This document shows, in pieces, positions 54,608-64,000 of a stretch of 64,000 nucleotides of DNA. A program made the position numbers and the translations under genes. The DNA comes from Myxococcales bacterium (lineage in GTDB: Bacteria; Myxococcota_A; Polyangia; Polyangiales; Polyangiaceae): NCBI GenBank assembly GCA_016703425.1, contig JADJCA010000013.1, positions 248,001 to 312,000 of the forward strand, in the 5' to 3' direction. Within the stretch, counting starts at the first letter, position 1, and the number at the start of each line of letters is the position of its first letter. The notes below the pieces were generated by a model. That model had not been told where the DNA came from. It searched no databases and was given only the letters and a program-made list of their open reading frames with translations.

Positions 54608-54990
54608 CGAGGCCTCGTATACCACAACTGGTTCGGTGAGAGTTCGCGCGAAGAGCCCGTCAAAAACGCTCCAAACCGACAAAAAGAAACGTTCCAAACC
54701 GCCCTGGCCGTGTGCGGGATCATGAACCCCTAGCCACTCGGCTAGGTGGGAAGCGAGGGCCGCGCTTCAGGCTTCCGAGTTATCCGCCACCGAAGTGGAG
54801 GCCCGGCGTGCACACCGAACGACCGTTTGCCTCCCGGGTTCGAGATATCCGGGATTCATGGATCCGCATTCACGAACCGAACAGAAAGGAACGTTCCACC
54901 CATCATAGGGACCCAGACTCACGGGTCAACGCCTCATGCACGCGCACCGAAAAGTGGGCCACACGGGCGCCCACCTCGTAGGAGAGAGCT
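54608..54990. other. Gene-free region with several palindromes
   Basis: No supported gene. It holds a perfect 7-bp hairpin (CCTAGCC-ACTC-GGCTAGG, 54729-54746), an imperfect 15-bp direct repeat (AAACG[C/T]TCCAAACCG at 54664-54678 and 54687-54701) and a 10-bp palindrome GGAACGTTCC (54888-54897), part of which recurs as AACGTTCC in the second repeat. These may be operator sites for the PglZ-like gene that starts at 54991. Confidence 0.45.
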
Positions 54991-56706
<1,716 letters not shown>

Positions 56707-56786
56707 GCCGCGGCGCCCCCGAAACGCGCTAGTCGGTGTGCCCTCCCCCGGCTCGCCTCCGACGACGAGCGGCGGTATGGAGGCGC

Positions 56787-58283
56787 ATGGAACTCGGATT
56801 GCGCGTAGGGCCCGGCAGCGTCATCGTCGACGCCAGCGGAGCGCACCGCTACGAAGACGTGGCCGAGCGAAGCCAACGCATCGCTGGAGCGCTCGGCGCC
56901 CGCGCGGTGCAGCCCGCCGACCGCGTGGCGCTCCTTCTGTTACCGACCGCAGAGTTCGTAAGCGCCTTCTTCGCGCTGCTGCGGCTCGGCGCCTGCGTGG
57001 TGGTGCTTTCGCCGCTGCATCCGCCGCCCGAGATGCGCGCCATGTTGGATGACGCCGGCGTGGGGCTCGTGCTCACGGAATCGGCACTCCTGGCGCACCT
57101 CGGCGAAGCGGCGATCGGGCGCCGCGTCGTCAGGCTGGAGGACCTCTCCAGTGGCGCGTCAGGGGAAGGTCCGCTGGCTCCTTCAGCTCGCAAGGACGCG
57201 CTCCAGCTCTACACGAGCGGAACGACGGGACGCCCGAAGGGAGCGATCCTAACGCACGAGAACCTGGCGACGCAGCAGCGCCTCCTCAGGGACGCTTGGG
57301 CGTTTTCTGAAGCCGACGTGCTCCTCCACGCGCTTCCGCTGCATCACATGCATGGCCTCGTCATCGCGCTCATGACGGCGCTGGGCTCGGGAGCGAGCGT
57401 TCGCATGCTGCCGCGCTTCGACGCCCGAGTCGTGTGGGACAGCTTCGCTCAGGTCAGCGTCTTCATGGGGGTGCCGGCCATGTACACGCGGCTCGTGGAG
57501 GCGTTCCACGCGGCCGATGGCGCAACGCAAACGCGGTGGCGCGAGGGGGCGCGAGGACTCCGCCTCGCCACGAGCGGCAGCGCAGCGCTCCCCGTGCCAG
57601 TTGCCGATGCGTGGGAGGCCATCGCCGGGAGCATCCCGCTGGAGCGCTTCGGCATGACGGAGATCGGCGTGGGCCTGACGAATCCCTTGGCACCGGAGGA
57701 GCGACGGCGAGGGTTCTGCGGCGTTCCGCTGCCCACCGTCGAGGCGCGCGTCGTTGACGACGCCGGCGTCGACTCCGATACGGGCGAGCTCTGGATCCGG
57801 GGCCCGAGCGTCTTCGGCGGCTACTTCGGTCGCGAGGAGGAGAACCGGAAGGCCTTCGTGGCTGATCCGCTTGGCGGCGCGCCGTGGTTTCGGACCGGCG
57901 ACACGGTGCTGCGCGACACGGCAGCGGGCGGCGCGTTCCGCGTCCTCGGCCGCACGAGCGTCGACATCTTGAAGAGCGGCGGTTACAAACTCAGCGCCCT
58001 AGAGATCGAGGGCATCATCCTAGAGCTCGGCGCCGTGGCCGCTGTCGCCGTAGTGGGCGTACCCGACCCGCGGTGGGGTGAGCGGGTCGTCGCGTGCATC
58101 GTGCCCGCCGAGGGCCGCGAATCCGAGTGTGACGCAAACACCGTGCGCGAGCACGTCAAACACAAACTTGCACCTTACAAGTGTCCCAAGGACGTAATTC
58201 TCCTCGCGGAGCTGCCGCGCAACGCCCTCGGCAAGGTCGTCAAGCCCGAGCTCATCAGGCGCTTGGCACGGCTTGCGCCCTAG
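56787..58283 (+). CDS. AMP-forming acyl-CoA synthetase, malonyl-CoA-synthetase-like
   Basis: A 498-residue ANL enzyme with ATG 56787 and a GGAGG site. It has YTSGTTGRPKGAILTHENL, LPLHHMHGL, GMTEIGVGLTNPL, RTSVDILKSGGYKLSALEIE and ALGKVVKPEL. The GMTE...NPL and SVDILKSGGYK forms are those of MatB/ACSF3-type malonate or methylmalonate ligases, so the substrate is likely a small dicarboxylic acid. It converges on a thioredoxin-like gene. No polyketide gene is nearby. Confidence 0.88.
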   Translation: MELGLRVGPGSVIVDASGAHRYEDVAERSQRIAGALGARAVQPADRVALLLLPTAEFVSAFFALLRLGACVVVLSPLHPPPEMRAMLDDAGVGLVLTESALLAHLGEAAIGRRVVRLEDLSSGASGEGPLAPSARKDALQLYTSGTTGRPKGAILTHENLATQQRLLRDAWAFSEADVLLHALPLHHMHGLVIALMTALGSGASVRMLPRFDARVVWDSFAQVSVFMGVPAMYTRLVEAFHAADGATQTRWREGARGLRLATSGSAALPVPVADAWEAIAGSIPLERFGMTEIGVGLTNPLAPEERRRGFCGVPLPTVEARVVDDAGVDSDTGELWIRGPSVFGGYFGREEENRKAFVADPLGGAPWFRTGDTVLRDTAAGGAFRVLGRTSVDILKSGGYKLSALEIEGIILELGAVAAVAVVGVPDPRWGERVVACIVPAEGRESECDANTVREHVKHKLAPYKCPKDVILLAELPRNALGKVVKPELIRRLARLAP

Positions 58284-58308
58284 CGAGCAGCGTGCAGGCC
58301 GCGATCGC

Positions 58309-58839
58309 TCAATCGAGGCTCATGGCCCCACGGAGTTCGTCGGGCTTGGCCAGGCCGACCTTCTGAAACCTTACGTGCCCCGACTTGTCGAGGACGACCA
58401 CCGTAGGCACCGCTTGAACGTCGCCGAAGGGCCCGGCGCCGGAGAGCGTCCCGCGGTCCGCGACGGCCACGGGGAACTTGATGCCGAGCGTTGTGCGATA
58501 GACCTCGATGAGCTCTCGATCCTTGCCCTCTTGCAGGAAAACCGCCGCGTAGGCGATCCGCTCGGAGGGGCCATCGCGGCGTGCCATCTCCACGAGAAAG
58601 GCGACCTGCGCCTGGCTCGGCAGGTCCCACGTCGCGACAAAGGCCAGCACGACGACCTTGCCCGCGAAGGCCTGTGAGCTCACGCGACGCGCGTCGAGCG
58701 ACTCGAAGGCGTAGAGCGGCACCGCCCGCTCAGGGCTCCGCGAGACGCCGATGTCGCTCACCGCGTCTCGAGGTCGCGACGGCCCGCACGCGAAGGGCGC
58801 CAGCAGCGATAGCGCCGCCGCAAGTCGCCGGACACTCAC
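58309..58839 (-). CDS. Thioredoxin-fold lipoprotein without the CxxC motif
   Basis: A 176-residue protein of the TlpA/ResA type from GTG 58839, which overlaps the upstream stop (GTGA). The signal ends in LAPFAC (lipobox). The fold is seen in VVVLAFVATWDLPSQAQV...FLQEGKDRELIEVYRTTLGIKFPVAVAD...VPTVVVLDKSGHVRF, including the cis-Pro (AVPT). Where TlpA has WCxxC the sequence reads WDLPSQ, so no redox activity is expected; a binding or structural role is more likely. Confidence 0.82.
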   Translation of the reverse strand: MSVRRLAAALSLLAPFACGPSRPRDAVSDIGVSRSPERAVPLYAFESLDARRVSSQAFAGKVVVLAFVATWDLPSQAQVAFLVEMARRDGPSERIAYAAVFLQEGKDRELIEVYRTTLGIKFPVAVADRGTLSGAGPFGDVQAVPTVVVLDKSGHVRFQKVGLAKPDELRGAMSLD

Positions 58840-59441
58840 GGGGGCGCTCCCCACCCGAACAAGTCGGCGAACGGCACGAGCGCTTCGTTGGGGGCGCGAC
58901 CGAGCCGGGCGTCGGCCAAGATGGCGTGCGCCAGCTCCTCGATGACGTCGTCAAAGGGCGCCGTTCGCAACGCCACGCCATCCCAAACCGTTGGGAGTTC
59001 GCCCTGACGGCGCATCGGTTCGTGGACGGCGCGACTGATGCCAGAGCCGAGCGTGTAGCGACAAGCCACGATGTCGATGAACTCGAGGTAGGCAGGCCGC
59101 ACGAGCACCGCCACCCGCATCCCCGACGCCTCGTCGGCGCCCGCGAGCGCCTCCGGCGGGCGGTCGGAGCGGGGAAGCTCACCGATGGCCTCGCGAATGC
59201 GAGCGCAGAGCTCGGCGTCGTGTTCGACGGCCAAGAGCGGCGCGTAGAGGGCGAAGGCCGGAGCTTCGAGGCGAGCTGCATCCTCGTCGAGCGCGTCGAG
59301 CCATGCCGTACGCGCCGCAACCGGGAGGCTCTTGTAGGTGAGCGACGCGGCAACGGCGCAATCGCCGTCGTCGGCCAAGGACTGCAGGTACCGCAGCCAC
59401 GCCGTGTAAGCGGGCCCCGGTGTCGTCGCCCGCTCCGGCAT
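58836..59441 (-). CDS. Hypothetical protein coupled to the thioredoxin-like lipoprotein
   Basis: A 201-residue soluble protein, ATG 59441 (a reading from 59525 is possible). It is helical with charged segments (AYTAWLRYLQSLADDGDCAVAASL, AYLEFIDIVACRYTLGSG) and no signal peptide. No family recognised. Its stop overlaps the lipoprotein start. Its 5' end is near the divergent sigma-factor gene. Confidence 0.6.
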   Translation of the reverse strand: MPERATTPGPAYTAWLRYLQSLADDGDCAVAASLTYKSLPVAARTAWLDALDEDAARLEAPAFALYAPLLAVEHDAELCARIREAIGELPRSDRPPEALAGADEASGMRVAVLVRPAYLEFIDIVACRYTLGSGISRAVHEPMRRQGELPTVWDGVALRTAPFDDVIEELAHAILADARLGRAPNEALVPFADLFGWGAPP

Positions 59442-59611
59442 CTCGATGTCGCCCCGCCGCCGCACGACAGCAGGTATACCGCTCGTCGTGCGGCGCGCGT
59501 GAGCTTTCGCGGACTCGCGTAACAATCGGCCGTTCGATGCGCGGCGCGCCCGGCGCGAGATTTCTTACGTCACGACTTGACAGAAGCAGAGGCTCCCTCC
59601 GATCGTCAGGC

Positions 59612-60319
59612 ATGACTCGGCCCCCCCGGGCGACGGACAAGGAGATCGAGGCGCTGGTCCGCGACTCGCTCGACCTCGTTCCGATCATCGCCAAGCAAGT
59701 GCGCCGCCAACTGAGCCCGCGGCTCGACTTGGCCGAGCTCGAAGCGGCCGGTCGCGAGGGGCTCTTCGCGGCCGCGTTGGCCTTCGATCCGGAGCGGGGC
59801 GTTCCGTTCCGCAAGTGGGCGGCCATTCGCACGCGGGGCGCGATGCTCGACGGGCTCCGGGCAAGCGGCGGCTTGCCGCGAGAAGTTTACCGACGGCTCC
59901 GCGCGCTCCGCGCCGCCGACCTCGTGCAAGAAGGACGCGTCGAGGACGACGCGACGAGCCCACCGCCGAACAGCGCCGTCGGCGACGCCCGCGTGGAGGA
60001 GACCTTGCAGAGCATGGCCATGGCGATGGCCGCTGGCTTCCTGGCCGCGTCGAGCGAAGGGCTGGCCTACGTCGTCGACGAGGGCCTCGATCCAGAGGAG
60101 GCGGTCGCTGAAAAGCGCCTACTCGAAACCCTTCGCGCCCTCATCGCGGCGCGACCCGAAGCGGAGCGGCGCTTGCTAGAGCGGCACTACTTCGACGGCG
60201 TCACGGTCGACGAAGCGGCGCGGGAGATTGGACTCTCGAAATCGTGGGCCAGTCGCCTCCACGCGCGGGCCATGGTCTCGCTGGCGGCAGACGCGAAGAA
60301 GCTCTTGTCCAACGGCTGA
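59612..60319 (+). CDS. FliA/WhiG-like sigma factor
   Basis: A 235-residue sigma70-family protein. Region 2 is at about residues 14-85 (LVPIIAKQVRRQLSPRLDLAELEAAGREGLFAAALAFDP then FRKWAAIRTRGAMLDGLR), and region 4 at about 180-232 (LLERHYFDGVTVDEAAREIGLSKSWASRLHARAM). The arrangement is that of sigma28 proteins; region 3 is degenerate. ATG 59612 starts the conserved part (ATG 59537 is an alternative). The neighbouring gene 53 bases downstream resembles a type III secretion rod protein, so it may control a secretion or motility regulon. A TTGACA at 59577-59582 has no matching -10. Confidence 0.87.
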   Translation: MTRPPRATDKEIEALVRDSLDLVPIIAKQVRRQLSPRLDLAELEAAGREGLFAAALAFDPERGVPFRKWAAIRTRGAMLDGLRASGGLPREVYRRLRALRAADLVQEGRVEDDATSPPPNSAVGDARVEETLQSMAMAMAAGFLAASSEGLAYVVDEGLDPEEAVAEKRLLETLRALIAARPEAERRLLERHYFDGVTVDEAAREIGLSKSWASRLHARAMVSLAADAKKLLSNG

Positions 60320-60371
60320 CTTTTTTCCCCTGCGACGCAACTTCTCGAGCGGTAGCGCCGAAGGGCTCTCC

Positions 60372-60692
60372 ATGTCGCTGAGCCGCATCGAGACAGTCCC
60401 CGTCGCGCCCTCCAGCGAGGCCTCCGGCCGCCTGCCGGCGCGGGCGCCGCAGGCACCCAGCTCCTCGACCTCGGGCCCTTCCTTCGCACGGACCCTCGCC
60501 CGAGTCGCTGGCGCCGTCGACGCCGGAGAGAAAGCCATCGGCCAAACCCTCGCCATGGGCCGCGACGCCTCGCCGCTCGAGCTGCTCACCCTGCAAACAC
60601 GCATCTACCGGTACGCGGAGGCGGTGGACCTCTCATCGCGGCTCGTCGAGCGCAGCACCAACGCCGTGCGAACCGTCCTCCAGGGGCAGTGA
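60372..60692 (+). CDS. Type III secretion inner-rod (SctI/YscI)-like protein
   Basis: A 106-residue protein, ATG 60372. The N-terminal half is Ser/Pro/Ala-rich; the C-terminal half is one or two amphipathic helices (FARTLARVAGAVDAGEKAIGQ...ELLTLQTRIYRYAEAVDLSSRLVERSTNAVRTVLQGQ). The LQ-x-RIYRYAEAVDLSSRLVER pattern, with final LLxGQ-like end, is like that of SctI inner-rod proteins of T3SS or their flagellar relatives. No other secretion gene is in the window. Its place after a FliA-like sigma factor supports the reading, but the similarity is weak and judged by eye. Confidence 0.6.
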   Translation: MSLSRIETVPVAPSSEASGRLPARAPQAPSSSTSGPSFARTLARVAGAVDAGEKAIGQTLAMGRDASPLELLTLQTRIYRYAEAVDLSSRLVERSTNAVRTVLQGQ

Positions 60693-60765
60693 ACGGTGGC
60701 CGCGCCGCGGATGCGCCCGCCGTCTCGCGTTTCCAGCCTCCGATGGCTGCGCTATACGAAGCGCC

Positions 60766-61845
60766 GTGCGTGTTCTCGTGGCCATGAGCGGAGGGGTCGA
60801 CTCGAGCGTCGCGGCGGCGCGGCTCTTGCGCGACGGCCATGAGGTCGTGGGCGCTACCCTTCACCTTTGGGACTACCCCGACGAAGGTCAAAAGGGCTCC
60901 CACGGGAGATGCTGCGCGCCGGAAGACCAATACGACGCGAGGCGCGTGGCCGACGCTTTGGGTTTTCCGCACTACACCTTCGATCGGCGCGAGCTCTTCT
61001 TGGAGACGGTCGTTGAGCCCTTCGTCGACGCGTACCTCCGCGGTGAAACGCCGAGCCCTTGCACAAGCTGCAACCGAGGGGTGAAGCTCGGGGAGCTCTT
61101 CGCCATCGCCGATCGGCTCGGCTGCGCGAAGGTCGCCACGGGACACTACGCACGCATCCTTCTCGACGAGGGCGGCCTAAGCGTTCTCGCAACGGGCCGC
61201 GACGAGACCAAGGACCAAAGCTATTTTCTCTACGCGACGGCCCAGGAGCGGCTCGCGCGACTCGTCTTTCCGCTCGGTGAGAGCGGAAAAGCCGAGGTCC
61301 GAGCGGAGGCCGTCGCACTCGCCTTGCCGGGCGCTACCAAGGGAGAGAGCCAGGAGCTCTGCTTCGTTGGCGAAGGCTCCGGCGCCTACGCCAGCTTCGT
61401 CGAAGAGCGCGCCAAAGGGCGATTGCGACCGGGCCCCATCGTCGACGCCGACGGCCGCACCGTGGGGATGCACGCCGGGATTCATCGCTTCACCGTCGGC
61501 CAACGCAAGGGGCTGGGCGTCTCCCTCGGCGACCCAGCGTACGTCGCGGCCATCGACCCCGAGTCGGCGACGGTGCGCCTCGGAAGCGAGACTGCGCTCC
61601 TCGCAAGGGGCGCGCGCCTCGACGACGTGCACCTCGCAAGCGGCGTCGCCCTGCCGCGCGCGGCCCGCATTCGCGTGCGCTACCGGCACGGGGGGGCTGC
61701 GGGCACGATCGCCCGCGATCCGATCGGCGTGCGCGTGGACTTTGACGCGCCGACGCGCGCCGTCGCACGAGGCCAGATCGCCGTCTTCTACGAAGGCGAT
61801 CGGGTCCTTGGTGGCGGACGCATCGCCGAAGCGCTCGGGAACTAG
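60766..61845 (+). CDS. mnmA: tRNA-specific 2-thiouridylase
   Basis: A 359-residue enzyme that thiolates U34 of Lys, Glu and Gln tRNAs. The PP-loop MSGGVDSSVAAARL, the catalytic C99 (PCTSCNRGVK) and C199 (ESQELCFVG), CGRCCAPEDQYDARRVA-like and HRFTVGQRKGLGV motifs are complete. GTG 60766 is the start; the reading frame before it has no alternative. Activity requires sulfur from the cysteine desulfurase relay, not seen here. Confidence 0.96.
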   Translation: MRVLVAMSGGVDSSVAAARLLRDGHEVVGATLHLWDYPDEGQKGSHGRCCAPEDQYDARRVADALGFPHYTFDRRELFLETVVEPFVDAYLRGETPSPCTSCNRGVKLGELFAIADRLGCAKVATGHYARILLDEGGLSVLATGRDETKDQSYFLYATAQERLARLVFPLGESGKAEVRAEAVALALPGATKGESQELCFVGEGSGAYASFVEERAKGRLRPGPIVDADGRTVGMHAGIHRFTVGQRKGLGVSLGDPAYVAAIDPESATVRLGSETALLARGARLDDVHLASGVALPRAARIRVRYRHGGAAGTIARDPIGVRVDFDAPTRAVARGQIAVFYEGDRVLGGGRIAEALGN

Positions 61846-61932
61846 GCCCTTAGATTGTCTGCGGGGTCTAGCGCTCCACACGCCGTCTGGCACCACGACG
61901 CCGCCAGCGAGCTGCTACGCTCCGCCGGTTCC

Positions 61933-62712
61933 ATGATCGCAAGGAACGGATCCCGCAAGAAGAGATCTCTCCTGGGTGTGGCCCTCGTGACCGCGCTGGC
62001 GGCGGGCTCAGGCGTCGCATGCTCCGTCGGCGAGGGGGTGGGGGGCGCCGAAGGTACGCTGAACGTGCCCGATTGCTGGTCCGGCAACTTCACCCTTGAG
62101 CCAGACTTCTTCGCCGGCGTGCCGTTTCGCAACAGCGTCGAACTCCGCATTCAGGAGGGCGGTGACTACACGACCTACAGCGACGGCCTCGACATTCTCG
62201 TGCGCAACCTTGACGCCATCTTGCCGAGCGCCTCGAGCCCGGGCCTGCTGGGCCGCCCCCTTCCTGTGCGCATTCCGTCGAACGTGACGCCGCCCGACGT
62301 GCCCCTCGAGGCAGACCCGAGCCCGGCACTGATCGACATCGCCCTCTACTTGCAGCGAACGTGCAAGACGCAGAACGTGGCGCTCTACGCTGGCACCGTC
62401 GCCGTGGGCAGCGACGGGGCGTGCGAGCTGACGCCAGCGCCGCCACCTATCTGCCGGGCAACCGCCACCTCGACGGCACCGCCGGTTCGAACGGCAGAGA
62501 GTCAAATCACGTTCCAACACTTATTTAACGGCATCCCGGAAGAGCCCGACGCGACCAAGCGCCTCACGGAGGCCACCTTCGATCTGTACTTCGCCGAGCC
62601 GCGCGAGATATGCCCCGGCGGCCTCGGACCACCACCGCGCTGCCGGGGTCACCTCAAGGGCTCTTTTCGCTTCACCTTCGAGCGTGGACGTCCCGCCCAG
62701 CGGTTTCCTTGA
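61933..62712 (+). CDS. Secreted lipoprotein, function unknown
   Basis: A 259-residue lipoprotein, ATG 61933, with basic N-terminus (RNGSRKKR), hydrophobic core and lipobox SGVAC. The mature part starts with a Gly-rich linker and CWSGNF, then mixed beta segments (VELRIQEGGDYTTYSDGLDILVRNLDAI) and a Pro-rich stretch around the other cysteines. No known family. It follows mnmA by 87 bases and precedes the TPR protein by 24. Confidence 0.7.
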   Translation: MIARNGSRKKRSLLGVALVTALAAGSGVACSVGEGVGGAEGTLNVPDCWSGNFTLEPDFFAGVPFRNSVELRIQEGGDYTTYSDGLDILVRNLDAILPSASSPGLLGRPLPVRIPSNVTPPDVPLEADPSPALIDIALYLQRTCKTQNVALYAGTVAVGSDGACELTPAPPPICRATATSTAPPVRTAESQITFQHLFNGIPEEPDATKRLTEATFDLYFAEPREICPGGLGPPPRCRGHLKGSFRFTFERGRPAQRFP

Positions 62713-62736
62713 GCCGCCGCGAGCGAGGGGTCCCGT

Positions 62737-63711
62737 GTGGTTCCTTGCGACGGCCGCTTGCGACCGATAACCTTCGTCTTCGACGGTGTGGGTGTTTCTC
62801 TGACGACCAGCGGCGCCTCCGAGCCCTCTTCGCGACGTCGAAGTGGCCGTGACCCCGCGCGAGGTGCTCGCGCTGCGCTAGCGATGGTGGCCTTTGCGGC
62901 GATGCTGAGCGCGCCGGCGCGCGTTGACGCCCAGGCGGCACGGTCGAAGGGCGTGCGGGAGCGCGCCGTTGCGGCCTGGAGCCGCGGCGATTTCGACACC
63001 GCCGAAACGCTCTTCAACGAGGCCCTGGAGGGAGGCGGCTTGAACCGCGCCGACACCCTCGACGTCTACGTGCACCTCGGGTCCACACGAGCGGTGCTCG
63101 GCAAGAAAGACGCGGCGCTCGTCGCCTTTCGGCAGGCCGCGCTCATCGAGCCAACGTTCAAGACGCCGACAGAAGCGGGAAAAAAGGCGTCTCTATTGGC
63201 CGACTCCGCGAAGAAGCAACAGGCGTCGCTGGGCCGCCTCGAGCTCATGGCCACGTTTCCGAAGCGCGTTCCGGCCGGCAAGACCTTCGACGTGCCCGTC
63301 CGCATGGATCCCACCTTCTCGGCGATCCTCACCAAAGTCGCGATCTCGGTCACCGACCGGCTGAGCGACCGCACCTATTCGAGCGATCAGCCGGCCGGTC
63401 CGGAGATGAGCTTCATGGTGCCCGGCAAGCTGGTCACTGGCGAGACGAGCCTGGCTGTCCGGCTGGTCGGGCTCGACGGTCGCGACAACGAGCTCGTGGC
63501 GACCGAGGGACGCGTGGCGGTGGAAGGCGGAAAATCCCCAGGCGATGCGGTTCTGGCGCCCGCCGATGACAAGCCCAAGCGCAGCTTCTGGCAGACGCCT
63601 TGGCCCTATGTGCTGGGCGGCGTCGCGCTCGCGGCCGGCGGGGGAGCGCTCTACTATTTTGTGCTCCGTCCGTCAGACCAGATCGCCGTTACGGGCATCA
63701 AGGTCCAATAA
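62737..63711 (+). CDS. Secreted TPR protein with C-terminal membrane segment
   Basis: About 324 residues from GTG 62737 (GAGGGG site); GTG 62788 or ATG 62884 are other starts. A signal sequence (RAALAMVAFAAMLSAPARVDAQA) leads to TPR-like helices (RERAVAAWSRGDFDTAETLFNEALEGG), a beta domain (about 180-270, LELMATFPKRVPAGKTFDVPVRMDP) and one membrane segment (about 293-313, WPYVLGGVALAAGGGALYYFVL). The kinase gene that follows 54 bases on has the same relation as in the pairs at 26.7 and 43.0 kb, though in reverse order. Function unknown. Confidence 0.75.
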   Translation: MVPCDGRLRPITFVFDGVGVSLTTSGASEPSSRRRSGRDPARGARAALAMVAFAAMLSAPARVDAQAARSKGVRERAVAAWSRGDFDTAETLFNEALEGGGLNRADTLDVYVHLGSTRAVLGKKDAALVAFRQAALIEPTFKTPTEAGKKASLLADSAKKQQASLGRLELMATFPKRVPAGKTFDVPVRMDPTFSAILTKVAISVTDRLSDRTYSSDQPAGPEMSFMVPGKLVTGETSLAVRLVGLDGRDNELVATEGRVAVEGGKSPGDAVLAPADDKPKRSFWQTPWPYVLGGVALAAGGGALYYFVLRPSDQIAVTGIKVQ

Positions 63712-63765
63712 GGACGGATCCAGGCTATTCTCCAACGACACGGGACGCGAAGAGAGGGGCACGAG

Positions 63766-64000
63766 TTGGTTCACGATCCGAGAACGTCTGCGGCCTCCTC
63801 CGGAGATCCGGGCGCCGGCACGTATTTTCTCGGACGCTACCGCGTCGTCGACGAGATCGGCATCGGCGGCATGGCGAGCGTGCACCTCGCCCGCATGGAC
63901 GGGCCTGGCGGGTTCCAGCGCTGGGTCGCCATCAAGCGCATCCATTCGCACCTCATCGAAGACGAGAGCTTCGTCCAAATGTTCTTGGACGAGGCGCGCG
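63766..64000 (+). CDS. Ser/Thr protein kinase, truncated by the window edge
   Basis: The first 78 residues of a Pkn kinase: TTG 63766 with AGAGGGG upstream, then LGRYRVVDEIGIGGMASVHLARMDGPGG (glycine loop), VAIKRIH with the ATP lysine, and FVQMFLDEA, as at the start of the kinases at 26690 and 42998. The HRD and DFG parts lie beyond 64000. It probably belongs with the TPR protein just upstream. Confidence 0.88.
   Translation, partial: MVHDPRTSAASSGDPGAGTYFLGRYRVVDEIGIGGMASVHLARMDGPGGFQRWVAIKRIHSHLIEDESFVQMFLDEAR

Noticed and set aside
54700..54900. tRNA-like hairpins and a GGTTCGAG T-loop-like stretch
   Set aside because: No complete cloverleaf with a 7-bp acceptor stem can be drawn; the T-arm-like loop is too long.
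59577..59605. TTGACA as a -35 for the sigma-factor gene
   Set aside because: At the right distance the -10 would be CGATCG, which does not resemble TATAAT.

Overview
The window reads as a chromosomal stretch of a myxobacterium, most likely of the Polyangia/Sorangiineae side (inference). It is strongly GC-rich with G/C at third codon positions. It encodes six Pkn-type Ser/Thr kinases (one cut by the right edge), many secreted lipoproteins with Asp/Ala/Gly-rich or paired-cysteine mature regions, a FHA-sigma54 activator, a class III cyclase with a DUF5939-type region, and a small helix-rich protein of a family known from myxobacteria. I see no insertion sequence, prophage, CRISPR array, integron or biosynthetic gene cluster.

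Layout. 1-6.1 kb (minus): the start of a 2-oxo-acid dehydrogenase E1 alpha gene that runs off the left edge, a short lipoprotein, a Cys-rich lipoprotein with its own sigma70-type promoter and intrinsic terminator, and a tightly coupled five-gene operon (lipoprotein, two DppB/DppC-type permeases, HEAT-repeat protein, DUF4149-like membrane protein). 6.2-11.1 kb (plus): 2[4Fe-4S] ferredoxin, two lipoproteins, M15/DUF882-type peptidase, soluble kinase. 11.1-13.3 kb (minus): PDZ lipoprotein, thymidylate kinase with an altered P-loop, panC. 13.4-15.9 kb (plus): three-gene lipoprotein/TPR operon. 15.9-20.5 kb (minus): two paralogous single-pass membrane proteins, a zinc-ribbon kinase and a COG1579-type zinc-ribbon gene, the last two carrying frameshifts. 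20.6-24.1 kb (minus): a tRNA with CAU anticodon, a membrane-anchored unknown, and a homocysteine methyltransferase/MTHFR fusion. 24.1-31.7 kb: FAD oxidase, frameshifted HIT protein, kinase + PEGA/TPR pair, two small unknowns, cyclase. 31.9-35.7 kb (minus): translation/replication housekeeping (prfA, DUF1385, rpmE, ssb). 35.9-40 kb (plus): glycosyltransferase, small membrane protein, glpA and frameshifted glpB. 39.9-42.5 kb (minus): FHA-sigma54 regulator and tryptophan 2,3-dioxygenase. 43-45.3 kb: a second kinase + TPR pair. 45.3-50.9 kb: S41 protease, small helix-rich protein, then a coupled operon of hydrolase, kinase-fold lipoprotein, acyl-CoA ligase and 43-aa membrane protein. 50.9-54.6 kb: giant kinase-HEAT protein and a 41-aa membrane protein. 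55-58.3 kb: PglZ-like protein with a hexanucleotide-repeat linker, and a malonyl-CoA-synthetase-like ligase. 58.3-64 kb: thioredoxin-like lipoprotein, unknown, FliA-like sigma factor, SctI-like protein, mnmA, lipoprotein, TPR membrane protein and the start of another kinase.

Two themes stand out. First, a module recurs: a Pkn kinase with a C-terminal membrane anchor beside a signal-peptide/TPR(PEGA)/transmembrane protein (26.7-29.1, 43.0-45.3 and 62.7-64.0 kb, with a kinase-less relative at 13.4-15.9 kb). It looks like a repeatedly duplicated envelope-sensing unit. Second, four otherwise well-conserved genes are broken by single-base shifts, several at short G/C runs; whether these are sequence errors or real mutations decides how this part of the window should be annotated. 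The most novel single protein is a lipoprotein at 48.2-49.2 kb with the spaced catalytic residues of an atypical (FAM20/HipA-like) kinase fold.
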